A stretch of 63,612 bases of DNA from JBDOQU01 sp039839375 (GTDB taxonomy: Bacteria > Pseudomonadota > Alphaproteobacteria > DSM-16000 > Inquilinaceae), in contig NZ_JBDOQU010000021.1 of NCBI RefSeq assembly GCF_039839375.1, forward strand, positions 1 through 63,612. Direction: 5' to 3'. The position numbers were made by a program, and so were the translations under genes. Under the pieces are notes generated by a model. It was not told the origin of the DNA and did not search any database. It saw nothing but the letters and a program-made list of their open reading frames with translations. Below, in pieces: positions 49,079 to 59,194 of the stretch. Positions within the stretch are counted from its first letter, which is position 1. Each line of letters opens with the position of its first letter.

Positions 49079-50476
49079 TCAGGCCGCTTCATGGGATTGC
49101 GAGCGGTCGTCTTCATTGAGTGTCCGGGCAAGCCAGCTTGCGGTGCGCAGAAGCCGGCCATCATCGCCCGGCCGGCCGACCAGTTGCACGCCGATCGGCA
49201 TGCCGTTGCTCCCGGTCAACAGCGGCAGCGTCACGGCGGGCGCGCCGCAATAGGTCCAGAGCGTGCAGAAGGCGGGGCTGCCGGTGTCCGACAGGCCTTT
49301 CGGCGCCTCGCCGGTCGCAGCCGGCGTGATGATGGCGTCGAACCGGTCCAGCAGCCGGTTCAGGCCGCCGGTCAGCACCTCGATCCAGTCATGGGCCAGC
49401 GCGTAGTCGACCGCCAGGACCGACCGTCCTTCTTCGATCATGCCGGCCAGCTTGTCGCTCAGCCTGTCCCGCCCGTTCTCATAATAGCGGCTGAAGCTCT
49501 TGGCGAGATCGGCCAGCATGATCGCCCGGTGCATGGCATGGGCGTCCGCGAAGGGCGCTGGCAGATCGACCGTCTCCGCCGCATCGCCGAGAGCTTCCAT
49601 CAACTCTCCGAACCCATCCTTCACATCGTCATCGGCCTGATCCCAGACCGGCGTTCGCACGAAGGCCAGGTTCGGCCGAAGCGGCGGCTTCGCCTGGACC
49701 AGCGCCGAAAGGTGCGGCGCGGCCGTTGGCTGCATGGCGCGGTCCCCGGAATCATAGACCGCCAGCACGTCGCCCAGCAGCGCCACATCCCCCAGCCCGC
49801 GCCCGAACAGGCCGATCGTGTCCAGCGCGGGCGATTGCGACAGGACGCCCCGTCTGGAGATCATACCCCGCGACGGCTTATAGCCGACCACCCCGCAATA
49901 GGAGGCGGGCCGGATGGTGGAGCCGTTGGTCTGCGTTCCGACGGCAAGCGGAGCCATATGCGCGGCGATTGCGGCGGCCGATCCGGAGGAAGAGCCGCCC
50001 GGCGTCCGTTCCGGATCGTGCGGATTGCGGGTCTTGCCGGGATGGTAGACGGCAAGCTCCGTCGTCACTGTCTTGCCCAGTATGACCGCCCCCGCCTGGC
50101 GCAGGCGCGCGACCAGGAAGGCATCCTCGCGCGGAGTGCGCCCTTCCTCCAGCGGCGTGCCGTATTCGCAGGGCAGGCCGCGCGCGTCTATGATGTCCTT
50201 GAGCGCGACCGGCACGCCGTGAAGCGGGCCGATGGGCCTGCCCGTCAACCGATAGCGGTCGAGCGCGCGGGCCTGCTCCAGGGCATGGTCGGGATCGATA
50301 TGGGCGAACGCGCCCAGCGTCCCTTCCTTCGCCTGGATAACCTCCAGATGAGCTCTCGTGACTTCCTCCGCCTTCGCCGCGCCCTCGGAGATCACGCGGG
50401 CGAGGGTAGGGACGTCGAACTCCGTAAGCTCCCCGAGGGACCGGCTCCTCTTCACGGGACTTGCCCTCCCCATCAT
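49079..50476 (-). CDS. Amidase-signature-family amidase
   Basis: A 465-residue amidase of the Ser-cisSer-Lys type. The lysine is in PVALKDIID, the GGSSSGSAAAIA loop is the signature, and the nucleophilic serine follows in TQTNGSTIRPASYCGV. It could release ammonia from an amide or act on an amino-acid-derived amide. The ATG at 50476 overlaps the stop of the TRAP large permease (ATGA); a GTG six codons downstream behind GGGAGG is an alternative. Coupling to a TRAP system suggests that the imported substrate, or a product of it, is an amide. Substrate unknown. Confidence 0.85.
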   Translation of the reverse strand: MMGRASPVKRSRSLGELTEFDVPTLARVISEGAAKAEEVTRAHLEVIQAKEGTLGAFAHIDPDHALEQARALDRYRLTGRPIGPLHGVPVALKDIIDARGLPCEYGTPLEEGRTPREDAFLVARLRQAGAVILGKTVTTELAVYHPGKTRNPHDPERTPGGSSSGSAAAIAAHMAPLAVGTQTNGSTIRPASYCGVVGYKPSRGMISRRGVLSQSPALDTIGLFGRGLGDVALLGDVLAVYDSGDRAMQPTAAPHLSALVQAKPPLRPNLAFVRTPVWDQADDDVKDGFGELMEALGDAAETVDLPAPFADAHAMHRAIMLADLAKSFSRYYENGRDRLSDKLAGMIEEGRSVLAVDYALAHDWIEVLTGGLNRLLDRFDAIITPAATGEAPKGLSDTGSPAFCTLWTYCGAPAVTLPLLTGSNGMPIGVQLVGRPGDDGRLLRTASWLARTLNEDDRSQSHEAA

Positions 50477-51825
50477 CCGTAGAACAGCGTCGGCAGCCAG
50501 TAGATGGTCGCCGGGAAATTGTAGACGATCACCATCGCGATGATGATGAGCGCCAGGTACGGCATCACGCCCCTGAAGATCTGGACCAGCGTGACGTGCG
50601 GCGGCGCTATGCCTTTCAGATATAGCGCCGCCATCGCCATGGGCGGCGACAGGAACGCCGTCTGGAGGTTGAGCGCGATCAGGATGCCGAAGAACAGCGG
50701 GTCGATGTCGTAGACTTCCAGCAGCGGCAGGAAGATCGGAATGAAGATGATGATGATCTCGCTCCATTCCAGCGGCCAGCCCAGCAGGAAGATGATCAAC
50801 TGGGCCAGGAGCAGGAAGGCGAGCGGCGAGAGGTTGAGGCCGATGACGAAGTTCGCGATCAACTCTTCTCCGCCCAGATAAGCGAAGACCGATGCGAACG
50901 TCCAGGAGCCGACGAACAGCCAGCAGACCATGGCCGACGTGCGCACCGTCAGATAGACCGATTCCTTCAGCCGGTCCCAGGTGAGCGCGCGATAGGCGGC
51001 GGCCAGCAGCAGCCCGCCGAGAGCCCCGATGGCTGCGGCTTCCGAGGGCGTGGCGAGGCCGAAGACGATGGCGCCGAGAACCGCCATGATCAGCATCGCC
51101 AACGGCAGGAAGGAAGTCAGCAGCATCCACATGATGTGGGAGAGGGAGGTGTCGCCCAACTCCTCCTTGGTGGGCTTGGGGGCAAGCGACGGATTGATCC
51201 ATGCCCGGGCGATCACATAGGCGATATAGAGGCCGGCCAGGAGGAAGCCCGGAATGAACGCCGCCGCGTAGAGCTGAACGACCGACACGCCGGAGGTCGC
51301 CGCGTAGACGATCAGCATGACCGATGGCGGGATCAGGATGCCCAGGCAGCCGCCGGCGCAGATGACGCCAGAGGCCAGCGAGACGTCGTATCGAGCCTTC
51401 AGCATCGCCGGATAGGCCAGCAGGCCCATCAGCGTCACCACGGCGCCGACGATGCCGGTCGCCGTCGCGAACAGGGCGCAGGTGACCAGGGCGGCGATCG
51501 CCATGGAGCCCGGAAGGTGCCGCGTGGCGATGTTCAGGGTGGAGAACAGCCGCCCGATGATATTCGATCGTTCGACGATGTAGCCCATGAACAGGAACAG
51601 CGGGACCGCCGTCAGCGCGTCGTTCGCCATCACCGAATAGGTCTGGTTCACCAGCAGGTCGAAGATGCGGTTGTCCAGGATGCTGTCCATCCGCTCCGCG
51701 TTGAAATAGGCGTAGTAACCGACGCCGACCGCCATCCCCATCAGCGTGAAGGCGATGGGGAAACCCAGCATGATGAGAAAGATGAAGGAGCCCAGCATCA
51801 GCAGGGCGACTTGTGGGTCGGTCAT
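50473..51825 (-). CDS. dctM: TRAP transporter large permease (DctM family)
   Basis: A 450-residue membrane protein with about 12 helices, the ion-coupled transport subunit of a TRAP system. Family segments such as PLFLFMGYIVERSNI, GCLGILIPPSVMLIVYAATS and ALNLQTAFLSPPMAM are recognisable. It overlaps the small permease by four bases and the amidase by four bases, so all are coupled. Confidence 0.92.
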   Translation of the reverse strand: MTDPQVALLMLGSFIFLIMLGFPIAFTLMGMAVGVGYYAYFNAERMDSILDNRIFDLLVNQTYSVMANDALTAVPLFLFMGYIVERSNIIGRLFSTLNIATRHLPGSMAIAALVTCALFATATGIVGAVVTLMGLLAYPAMLKARYDVSLASGVICAGGCLGILIPPSVMLIVYAATSGVSVVQLYAAAFIPGFLLAGLYIAYVIARAWINPSLAPKPTKEELGDTSLSHIMWMLLTSFLPLAMLIMAVLGAIVFGLATPSEAAAIGALGGLLLAAAYRALTWDRLKESVYLTVRTSAMVCWLFVGSWTFASVFAYLGGEELIANFVIGLNLSPLAFLLLAQLIIFLLGWPLEWSEIIIIFIPIFLPLLEVYDIDPLFFGILIALNLQTAFLSPPMAMAALYLKGIAPPHVTLVQIFRGVMPYLALIIIAMVIVYNFPATIYWLPTLFYG

Positions 51826-52463
51826 TGTCCGCCATTCCCCATTGGCTTCGCAGAGGGATCGACCACATCCACCGCTTCCGCGGAGCCGTGGCGGAGCCTT
51901 TCGCGCTCATGTTCGCGTATCAGGACCTGTTCCAGTTCCTCGACATCCTCCAGATGCTGCGGCCAGACGCCGGTTCTTATGCAGACGATGCATCGCAGCA
52001 TCTGCGCCACTCCCTGGAAGAGAAGGATGATGCCGGCGGCGACGATGATCGACTTGAACTGGTAGATCGGAATGTTCGCCGGACTGAAGTTGCTGACCTC
52101 CAGATAGCGCCACGACCGTTCGGCGTACTTCCAGCCGGCGAAGATCAGGGCGAGAACGCCGGGCAGGAAGAACAGGAAATAGAGCACGAGCTCCAGCGTC
52201 GCCTGCGTCCGCGGCTTCCACAGTCGGTAGAGGAAGTCCGCCCGCACATGTCCGTCCCGTGACAGGGCATAGGCGCCTCCCATCATGAACAGCGCGCCAT
52301 ACATGATGTAGGTCACGTCGAACGCCCAGGATGTGGGATTGGCGAAGACGTACCGCATGAACACCTCGAAGCTCACACCGAGGGTCATGACCATGATCAG
52401 CCAGGCGAACGCCTTGCCGAACCAGTTCGAGATCTTGTCGATGAACAGGATGATATCCAGCAT
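51822..52463 (-). CDS. dctQ: TRAP transporter small permease (DctQ family)
   Basis: A 213-residue protein with four membrane helices (about 10-30, 48-68, 88-110 and 125-150), plus a hydrophilic C-terminal tail of about 55 residues, longer than usual. The segment VSFEVFMRYVFANPTSWAFD is typical of DctQ. It works with the large permease and the substrate-binding protein. A hairpin lies between it and the upstream dctP gene. Confidence 0.9.
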   Translation of the reverse strand: MLDIILFIDKISNWFGKAFAWLIMVMTLGVSFEVFMRYVFANPTSWAFDVTYIMYGALFMMGGAYALSRDGHVRADFLYRLWKPRTQATLELVLYFLFFLPGVLALIFAGWKYAERSWRYLEVSNFSPANIPIYQFKSIIVAAGIILLFQGVAQMLRCIVCIRTGVWPQHLEDVEELEQVLIREHERERLRHGSAEAVDVVDPSAKPMGNGGQ

Positions 52464-52497
52464 TCTTCCCCGGCCTCTCAGAAGTTAGGCACGTGAA

Positions 52498-52520
52498 GGG
52501 CGACGCCACCGGCGCCGCCC
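52498..52520 (-). other. Hairpin between dctP and dctQ genes
   Basis: GGGCGGCGCC pairs with GGCGTCGCCC (minus strand) as a 10-bp stem with one G.U pair and a 3-base loop. No strong T-run follows, so it probably lowers permease expression relative to the binding protein, as with the potF-potG hairpin. Confidence 0.6.
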
Positions 52521-52554
52521 CACGCTTGCCTGTCCCAAACCACTGGAAGGGCCG

Positions 52555-53724
52555 TCAGAAGGTCAGCTTGCCCGGGAAGTAGTGCTCGTAAGCCGCCTTG
52601 TAGTCCGCCGAATTCATCAGGCTGTAGAAGCCGACCCGTTCGGCCCACTCCTTCTGGCTCTCGATGATCCGCCGGAACAGATCGTCGCCCTCCATCAGCG
52701 GCGCGACCACTTCGTCCCAGGCGGCGAGCTGGGCCTCCATGATCGACTGCGGCGTGCGCTTCACGTTGACGCCCGCCTCGTTGATCAGCGCCTGGAGGTC
52801 CTTGGAGTAGTTGTCCATGGCCAAGCCGTAATTGGCGGTGTTCGCCGCCTCCCCAGCGTAGCGCAGGATCGCCTGCAACTCGGGGGCCAGGGATTCGAAC
52901 CGTTCGCGATTGAAGATCAGCTCGAACGATTCGCAGGCCTGGTGATAGGAGCCCAGCATGTAGTTCTTCACCACGTCCTGCGCGCCGAACCGGCGGTCGG
53001 AGGTCGGGTTGTTGTACTCGAACGCGTCGATCACGCCACGCTCCATGGCCGGCACGATCTCGCCGCCCGGAAGCTGCGTCACCGCGAGTCCCAGCGCCTG
53101 GTTGAGGTCGGCCGACAGACCCACCGTTCGGTATTTCAGCCCCTGCACGTCCTCGATCGAGGTCGGCTCTTCGGCGAACCAGCCGAAAGGCTGCGTCGGC
53201 ATCGCGAAGGAATAGAAGCCGACGACGTCCAGAGCCAGCTGGTCCTGGACCAGCTCGTTATAGAGCGCCTGACCGCCGCCATACTGGAACCATGCGATGA
53301 GCTGCGCACCGTCAATGCCGAACACCGGCCCGGTGCCGAACAGAGACGCCGCCTTGTTCTTGCCGTACCAGTAGGCGCTGACGGTGTGGGCGGCGTCCAG
53401 CACGCCGTCATGGCAGGCGTCCTGCACCTGGAAGGCGGCGACGATGGCTCCGGCCGGCTGGACGTCGATCTGCAGGCGTCCGCCCGACATCTCGTTGACC
53501 CGGTCCGCGTACTGCTGGGCCATCTCCTGGAAGATATCGGAGACAGGCCATGAGGTCTGCATGGTGAGCGTGGTGGTCTGCGCCCTTGAAATCTGGGGCA
53601 TGGCGACGGTGGCGACGCCTGCGCCCGCGGCGGTCGCCGCGCCTGTCAGGAACTTGCGGCGGCCGGTGCTCTTCGGAGCGCCCTTCGCCGGTTGGGTGGC
53701 AACAATATCCGTTTTATCGGTCAT
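52555..53724 (-). CDS. dctP: TRAP transporter substrate-binding protein (DctP family)
   Basis: A 389-residue periplasmic receptor exported by a Tat signal (GRRKFLTGAATAAGA, 21-35). The mature part is a two-lobed binding protein. The segments AFEYNNPTSDRRFGAQDVV and GLKYRTVGLSADLNQALGLA match the subgroup that binds 2-oxo or hydroxy acids and related compounds. The conserved Arg in YRTVG is the usual carboxylate ligand. It starts the operon dctP-dctQ-dctM-amidase-small membrane protein. The cognate substrate is not read from sequence. Confidence 0.9.
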   Translation of the reverse strand: MTDKTDIVATQPAKGAPKSTGRRKFLTGAATAAGAGVATVAMPQISRAQTTTLTMQTSWPVSDIFQEMAQQYADRVNEMSGGRLQIDVQPAGAIVAAFQVQDACHDGVLDAAHTVSAYWYGKNKAASLFGTGPVFGIDGAQLIAWFQYGGGQALYNELVQDQLALDVVGFYSFAMPTQPFGWFAEEPTSIEDVQGLKYRTVGLSADLNQALGLAVTQLPGGEIVPAMERGVIDAFEYNNPTSDRRFGAQDVVKNYMLGSYHQACESFELIFNRERFESLAPELQAILRYAGEAANTANYGLAMDNYSKDLQALINEAGVNVKRTPQSIMEAQLAAWDEVVAPLMEGDDLFRRIIESQKEWAERVGFYSLMNSADYKAAYEHYFPGKLTF

Positions 53725-54028
53725 TTCTTCCTCCCCAGATTTATTTGCAGATTATTGTTCGCGTAACGCGTGTCGAAACCGTCGGCATGGCGGACGGTTT
53801 CTTGCCGGGACGAGTTGCCGGCCGCTATCTTGCTGCACCTCCCGTACGTCTTGAAACCCTAAGGTGTCAGAGACGAATCGCTTTAGGTCGACGAATAGCC
53901 GTCTATCAATAGGCGATCGCCGCAAGAACGGTCAATAGGTTGGAGGGCACATTATTTGCCACCAATTACTGCATTGGTCCTTCTGGCGAACGAAAATTGC
54001 CGGCGAAATTGAACAGGAAGCAGCACCG
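53725..54028. other. Divergent promoter gap between TRAP operon and isomerase
   Basis: 304 bp with no gene. Two inverted repeats are seen, GCGT-A-ACGC near 53761 and CCTAA (53859-53863) with TTAGG (53884-53888). These could be regulator sites for the TRAP operon. Promoter boxes are not certain. Confidence 0.4.
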
Positions 54029-54652
<624 letters not shown>

Positions 54653-54742
54653 TCTCCTGAACGCTCACCCTCATGGCGGTTGCCCCGCCGACCTGTCGGC
54701 GGCATGTTGGCCTCCCGCAAGCAGGAGGCGTCGAAGGCATCC

Positions 54743-56350
54743 ATGAGCGTTATCAAGAGCGCTGTCGACACACGATCGGCGACGTTCCGCGACAATGCGG
54801 CCGCCATGCGCACGCTGGTCGACGATCTGAAGGCCACCGTCGGCGACATCAAGCAGGGCGGCGGAGAGGCCGCGCGGCGGAAGCATCTTGATCGCGGGAA
54901 GCTGCTGCCCCGGGAACGGGTGCGCGCCCTGATCGATCCCGGCGCGCCGTTCCTGGAACTTTCCCAGCTTGCCGCCCACGACGTCTATGGGGAAGCGGTC
55001 CCGGCGGCCGGCATCCTCACCGGCATCGGCCGGGTGTCCGGTACGGAATGCGTGATCGTGGTGAACGACGCCACGGTCAAGGGCGGCACCTACTATCCGC
55101 TGACCGTGAAGAAGCATCTCCGCGCGCAGGAGATCGCGCTGGAGAACAACCTTCCCTGCCTTTATCTGGTCGATTCGGGCGGCGCCAACCTGCCGCGCCA
55201 GGACGAGGTCTTCCCCGACCGCGACCATTTCGGCCGCATCTTCTACAATCAGGCGAACCTCTCCGCTCGTGGAATCCCGCAGATCGCCATCGTCATGGGC
55301 TCCTGCACGGCGGGCGGCGCGTACGTGCCGGCGATGTCGGACGAAAGCGTGATCGTGAAGGAGCAGGGGACGATCTTCCTCGGCGGACCGCCGCTGGTGA
55401 AGGCCGCCACGGGAGAGGTCGTGACGGCCGAGGAGCTGGGCGGCGCGGACGTTCACAGCAGGGTATCCGGCGTCACCGACCATTTCGCCCAGGATGACGC
55501 CCATGCGCTGGGCGTCGCCCGGCGGATCGTCGGCACGCTCAATCGGACGAAGCGGGTGGGGCTCGCGCTCAGGGAGCCGGCGGAACCGCTCTACCCGGCG
55601 GAGGAACTGTACGGAATTGTCGGCGCCGATCTCCGCAAACCCTACGATGTCCGCGAGGTCATCGCGCGGCTGGTCGACGGGTCGGAATTCGATGAATTCA
55701 AGCGGCTCTACGGCCAGACCCTGGTCACCGGCTTCGCCCATATTTACGGCTATCCGGTCGGCATCGTCGCCAATAACGGCATCCTCTTCTCCGAAAGCGC
55801 GCAGAAGGGCGCGCATTTCATAGAGCTGTGCTGCCAGCGGAACATCCCGCTGATCTTCCTGCAGAACATCACCGGCTTCATGGTCGGCAAGAAATATGAG
55901 GCGGGCGGCATCGCCAAGGACGGGGCCAAGCTGGTCACCGCCGTCGCGACCGCGAAGGTGCCCAAGATCACCATGCTGATCGGTGGCAGCTTCGGGGCCG
56001 GCAATTACGGCATGTGCGGCCGCGCCTATTCCCCGCGCTTCCTCTGGACCTGGCCCAACGCCCGTATCTCCGTCATGGGCGGCGACCAGGCGGCGAACGT
56101 ACTGGCCCAGGTGAAGCGGGATGGCATGGAGGCGCGCGGCCAGGAATGGCCGGAAGTGGAGGAGGAAGACTTCAAGGCGCCGATCCGCGACCAGTACGAA
56201 CGGCAGGGGCACCCTTATTACGCCAGCGCCCGGCTTTGGGACGACGGCATCGTCGATCCCGCCGACGCCCGCATGACCCTCGCCCTCAGCCTGTCCGCCG
56301 CGTTGAACGCTCCCGAGGAGCGGACGACCTTCGGCATCTTCCGGATGTGA
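54743..56350 (+). CDS. mccB: Methylcrotonoyl-CoA carboxylase, carboxyltransferase subunit
   Basis: A 535-residue enzyme that transfers carboxyl from biotin to 3-methylcrotonyl-CoA in leucine breakdown. The carboxyltransferase domains show YPLTVKKHLRAQEIALENN, SGGANLPRQDEVFPD and MGSCTAGGAYVPAMSDE in the N-lobe and FSESAQKGAHFIELCCQR with NITGFMVGKKYEAGGIAKDG in the C-lobe, all typical of MccB rather than PccB. I chose ATG 54743 (MSVIKSAVDTRSAT). The gene is first of four in a coupled operon with liuC-, mccA- and HMG-CoA-lyase-type genes. Confidence 0.9.
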   Translation: MSVIKSAVDTRSATFRDNAAAMRTLVDDLKATVGDIKQGGGEAARRKHLDRGKLLPRERVRALIDPGAPFLELSQLAAHDVYGEAVPAAGILTGIGRVSGTECVIVVNDATVKGGTYYPLTVKKHLRAQEIALENNLPCLYLVDSGGANLPRQDEVFPDRDHFGRIFYNQANLSARGIPQIAIVMGSCTAGGAYVPAMSDESVIVKEQGTIFLGGPPLVKAATGEVVTAEELGGADVHSRVSGVTDHFAQDDAHALGVARRIVGTLNRTKRVGLALREPAEPLYPAEELYGIVGADLRKPYDVREVIARLVDGSEFDEFKRLYGQTLVTGFAHIYGYPVGIVANNGILFSESAQKGAHFIELCCQRNIPLIFLQNITGFMVGKKYEAGGIAKDGAKLVTAVATAKVPKITMLIGGSFGAGNYGMCGRAYSPRFLWTWPNARISVMGGDQAANVLAQVKRDGMEARGQEWPEVEEEDFKAPIRDQYERQGHPYYASARLWDDGIVDPADARMTLALSLSAALNAPEERTTFGIFRM

Positions 56351-56360
56351 GGAGGCGATC

Positions 56361-57149
56361 TTGGCCGATCCCGCTATCCTGACCTCCCTCGACGATGCCG
56401 GCGTCGCCACCGTGACGCTCAATCGTCCGGAGGTGCACAACGCCTTCAATGATGAAATCATCGCGGACCTTACGGCGACGCTGTCGCGGTTCGGCGGTGA
56501 TCCGAAGGTGAGGGCGGTCGTGCTTCGCGCGAACGGCAAGAGCTTCTCCGCCGGGGCCGATCTCGGCTGGATGAAGCGGATGGCCGGCTACGGATTTGAA
56601 GAGAATGTGGCCGACGCGCGCGAACTGGCGGCGCTTATGCGGACGCTGAACGATTTGCCGAAGCCTACGGTGGCGCTGGTGCAGGGCGCGGCGTTCGGCG
56701 GTGGGGTTGGGCTGGTCGCCTGCTGCGACATCGCGCTGGCCGCCGACACCGCCAGCTTCTGCCTGTCGGAAGTGAAGCTCGGCCTGATCCCCGCCGTCAT
56801 ATCGCCCTATGTCGTCCCGGCGATCGGTACACGCGCCGCCCGGCGCTACTTCCTGACGGCCGAACGGTTCAGTGCGCTGGAGGCGAAATCGCTCGGCCTG
56901 GTCCATGAGGTGGTGCCGGCCGTCATGCTGGACGCCGCGCTGATGAAGATCATGGAATCCCTGTCCGACGGCGCGCCGGGCGCGCAGGCGGCGTCAAAGG
57001 ATCTGATCGGCTTCGTCGCCGACCGGCGACCAGGCGACGTGCTGGAGGATTGCGCGCGCCGGATCGCCGAAGCGCGCGCCGGCGACGAAGGCCGGGAGGG
57101 GCTGGCCGCATTCCTGGAGAAGAGGCCGCCATCATGGCGGAGGCAGTGA
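56361..57149 (+). CDS. liuC: Methylglutaconyl-CoA hydratase (enoyl-CoA hydratase family)
   Basis: A 262-residue crotonase-fold enzyme that hydrates 3-methylglutaconyl-CoA to HMG-CoA. The oxyanion loops LRANGKSFSAGADLGWMKR and VQGAAFGGGVGLVACCD are present. It starts with TTG behind AGGAGG, 10 bp after mccB, and its stop overlaps the next gene (TGATG). Position between the two MCC subunits is the classical liu arrangement. Confidence 0.88.
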   Translation: MADPAILTSLDDAGVATVTLNRPEVHNAFNDEIIADLTATLSRFGGDPKVRAVVLRANGKSFSAGADLGWMKRMAGYGFEENVADARELAALMRTLNDLPKPTVALVQGAAFGGGVGLVACCDIALAADTASFCLSEVKLGLIPAVISPYVVPAIGTRAARRYFLTAERFSALEAKSLGLVHEVVPAVMLDAALMKIMESLSDGAPGAQAASKDLIGFVADRRPGDVLEDCARRIAEARAGDEGREGLAAFLEKRPPSWRRQ

Positions 57150-59194
57150 TGCCGAACGGGGCGCGAAGGAGCGGCGGCGGAATGTTCTCGAAGATCCTGA
57201 TCGCCAACCGGGGCGAGATCGCCTGCCGGGTCATCCGCACCGCGCGCCGGCTCGGCATCCGCACGGTCGCTGTCCATTCCGACGCCGATGCGGCGGCCCT
57301 CCACGTCGCGATGGCGGACGAGGCGTATGCGATCGGCCCGGCGCCGGCCGCCGAAAGCTATCTGCGCGGCGACCTTGTGCTGGAAGCAGCGAAGCGGGCG
57401 GGAGCGGAAGCGATCCACCCGGGCTACGGGTTCCTCAGCGAGAACGCCTCCTTCGCCGACGCCTGCGCTGAGGCCGACATTGTCTTCATCGGTCCGCCGC
57501 CGGACGCCATCCGGGCGATGGGCGGAAAATCGGAGGCGAAGGCCCTGATGGAGCGGGCGGGTGTGCCGCTGGTTCCCGGCTACCATGGTGACGATTCATC
57601 AGCCTCGCTTCTGGCGAAGGAGGCCGAACGCATCGGGTTCCCCGTGCTGATCAAGGCGTCCGCCGGCGGCGGCGGCAAGGGCATGCGCGTGGTGGAGGAT
57701 TCCGGCGCGTTCCAGTCCGCGCTCGATGGCGCCCGGCGGGAGGCAAAGGCGGCCTTCGGCGACGAGCGGGTGCTGATCGAGAAATATCTGGCGCGGCCTC
57801 GCCATGTCGAAGTCCAGATCTTCGCCGATCGCAGTGGGGAGGCGGTCTACCTGTTCGAACGCGACTGCTCAATACAGCGCCGGCACCAGAAGGTGATCGA
57901 GGAAGCGCCCGCGCCTGATCTTCCCGCCGATCTGCGCGCTGCGATGGGTGAGGCCGCCGTCGCCGCCGCGAAGGCGATCGGCTACGAAGGGGCCGGAACG
58001 GTCGAATTCCTTCTGGATGAGGATCGCCGCTTCTATTTCATGGAGATGAATACAAGGCTCCAGGTCGAACATCCGGTGACGGAGTTCATCACCGGCCTCG
58101 ATCTCGTCGAATGGCAGTTGATCGTGGCCGCCGGCGGAAACCTCCCGCTCCGGCAGGAGGAGCTTTCGATCGACGGGCACGCGATCGAGGCGCGGATCTA
58201 TGCCGAGGACGCCGACAGGGGCTTCCTGCCCTCGACCGGGACCCTCCGGCGGCTGGATTTTCCGCAGGCCGGGCCGCATGTCCGCATAGATGCCGGCGTC
58301 CGGGCCGGCGATACGATCTCCGTCAACTACGATCCGATGATCGCCAAGCTGATCGTCTGGGATCGCGACCGGGCGGCGGCGGTACGGCGGCTTGAAGCGG
58401 CGCTGACGGAAGTCCGTGTCGCCGGGGTCGCCAGCAATGTCGATTTCCTCCGCCGGATCGCGACGCATCCGGCGTTCCGCGGCGCCGATCTGGACACCCG
58501 GTTCATCGACCGTCACGGCGATGGGCTGAAACCTTCGCGCTCCGGCGCGGACGACGCCGTTCTGGCGACGGCGGCCCTGTTCGTGCTGCTGGACCGGAAG
58601 AGCGCGGCGGAGAAGGCCTCGCGCCGGTCGGCCGATCCCTGGTCCCCCTGGAACAGGGCGGACGGCTGGCGGCTCAATGACGAAGGGCGGGCGGACATAA
58701 CACTTCGCGACGAGGACGGTCGGCATGTCGTGCCCGTCCGCTACCGGCGCGATGGCGGCTACCGGCTTTCCCTGCCCAGGGGTGAAATGCCGGTAGAGGG
58801 AGCGCTTGAGTCTGACGGCGCGCTGACGGCCGTTCTGGACGGCGTCCGGAAGCGCGTCGTGGTCGACCGCTCCGGCGACATGCTCACCCTGTTCATGGAA
58901 GGCGGTGCCTGTGTCCTCCACCTTGTCGACGCAGTCCAGGCGGCCGACCGGGAAGGCGGCGAAGGAAGGCTCGCCGCACCGATGCCGGGCAAGATCGTCG
59001 CCGTCCTCGTCGCGGAAGGGCAGGCCGTGAGGAAGGGTGAGGCGCTGGTCGTCCTCGAAGCCATGAAGATGGAGCACACCGTCGCCGCGCCGGCCGACGG
59101 AACCGTCGCCCGGCTGCCCTTCGGCGTCGGCGATCAGGTGGAGGAGGGAGCCGACCTCGTCGGGTTCGAAGCGTCGGAGGGGGGCGAGGCGTGA
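57149..59194 (+). CDS. mccA: Methylcrotonoyl-CoA carboxylase, biotin-carboxylase/carrier subunit
   Basis: A 681-residue enzyme. The N-terminal half (from about residue 12) is an ATP-dependent biotin carboxylase (KILIANRGEIACRVIRTARR, then SAGGGGKGMRVV and MEMNTRLQVEHPVTE). The C-terminal end carries the biotin attachment site with K640 in LEAMKMEH. GGAGG precedes ATG 57149, which overlaps the liuC stop; an internal ATG at 57182 is an alternative. It pairs with MccB. Confidence 0.93.
   Translation: MPNGARRSGGGMFSKILIANRGEIACRVIRTARRLGIRTVAVHSDADAAALHVAMADEAYAIGPAPAAESYLRGDLVLEAAKRAGAEAIHPGYGFLSENASFADACAEADIVFIGPPPDAIRAMGGKSEAKALMERAGVPLVPGYHGDDSSASLLAKEAERIGFPVLIKASAGGGGKGMRVVEDSGAFQSALDGARREAKAAFGDERVLIEKYLARPRHVEVQIFADRSGEAVYLFERDCSIQRRHQKVIEEAPAPDLPADLRAAMGEAAVAAAKAIGYEGAGTVEFLLDEDRRFYFMEMNTRLQVEHPVTEFITGLDLVEWQLIVAAGGNLPLRQEELSIDGHAIEARIYAEDADRGFLPSTGTLRRLDFPQAGPHVRIDAGVRAGDTISVNYDPMIAKLIVWDRDRAAAVRRLEAALTEVRVAGVASNVDFLRRIATHPAFRGADLDTRFIDRHGDGLKPSRSGADDAVLATAALFVLLDRKSAAEKASRRSADPWSPWNRADGWRLNDEGRADITLRDEDGRHVVPVRYRRDGGYRLSLPRGEMPVEGALESDGALTAVLDGVRKRVVVDRSGDMLTLFMEGGACVLHLVDAVQAADREGGEGRLAAPMPGKIVAVLVAEGQAVRKGEALVVLEAMKMEHTVAAPADGTVARLPFGVGDQVEEGADLVGFEASEGGEA

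Noticed and set aside
49079..51910. A 943-residue continuous frame that covers both the amidase and most of the TRAP large permease region
   Set aside because: Only its last 465 residues match an amidase. The N-terminal half is an out-of-frame shadow of the large permease gene, which has its own intact frame and overlaps the amidase start by four bases.
54671..56539. A 622-residue minus-strand frame opposite mccB
   Set aside because: The plus strand encodes an intact carboxyltransferase with all its motifs. The antisense frame is a high-G+C shadow.
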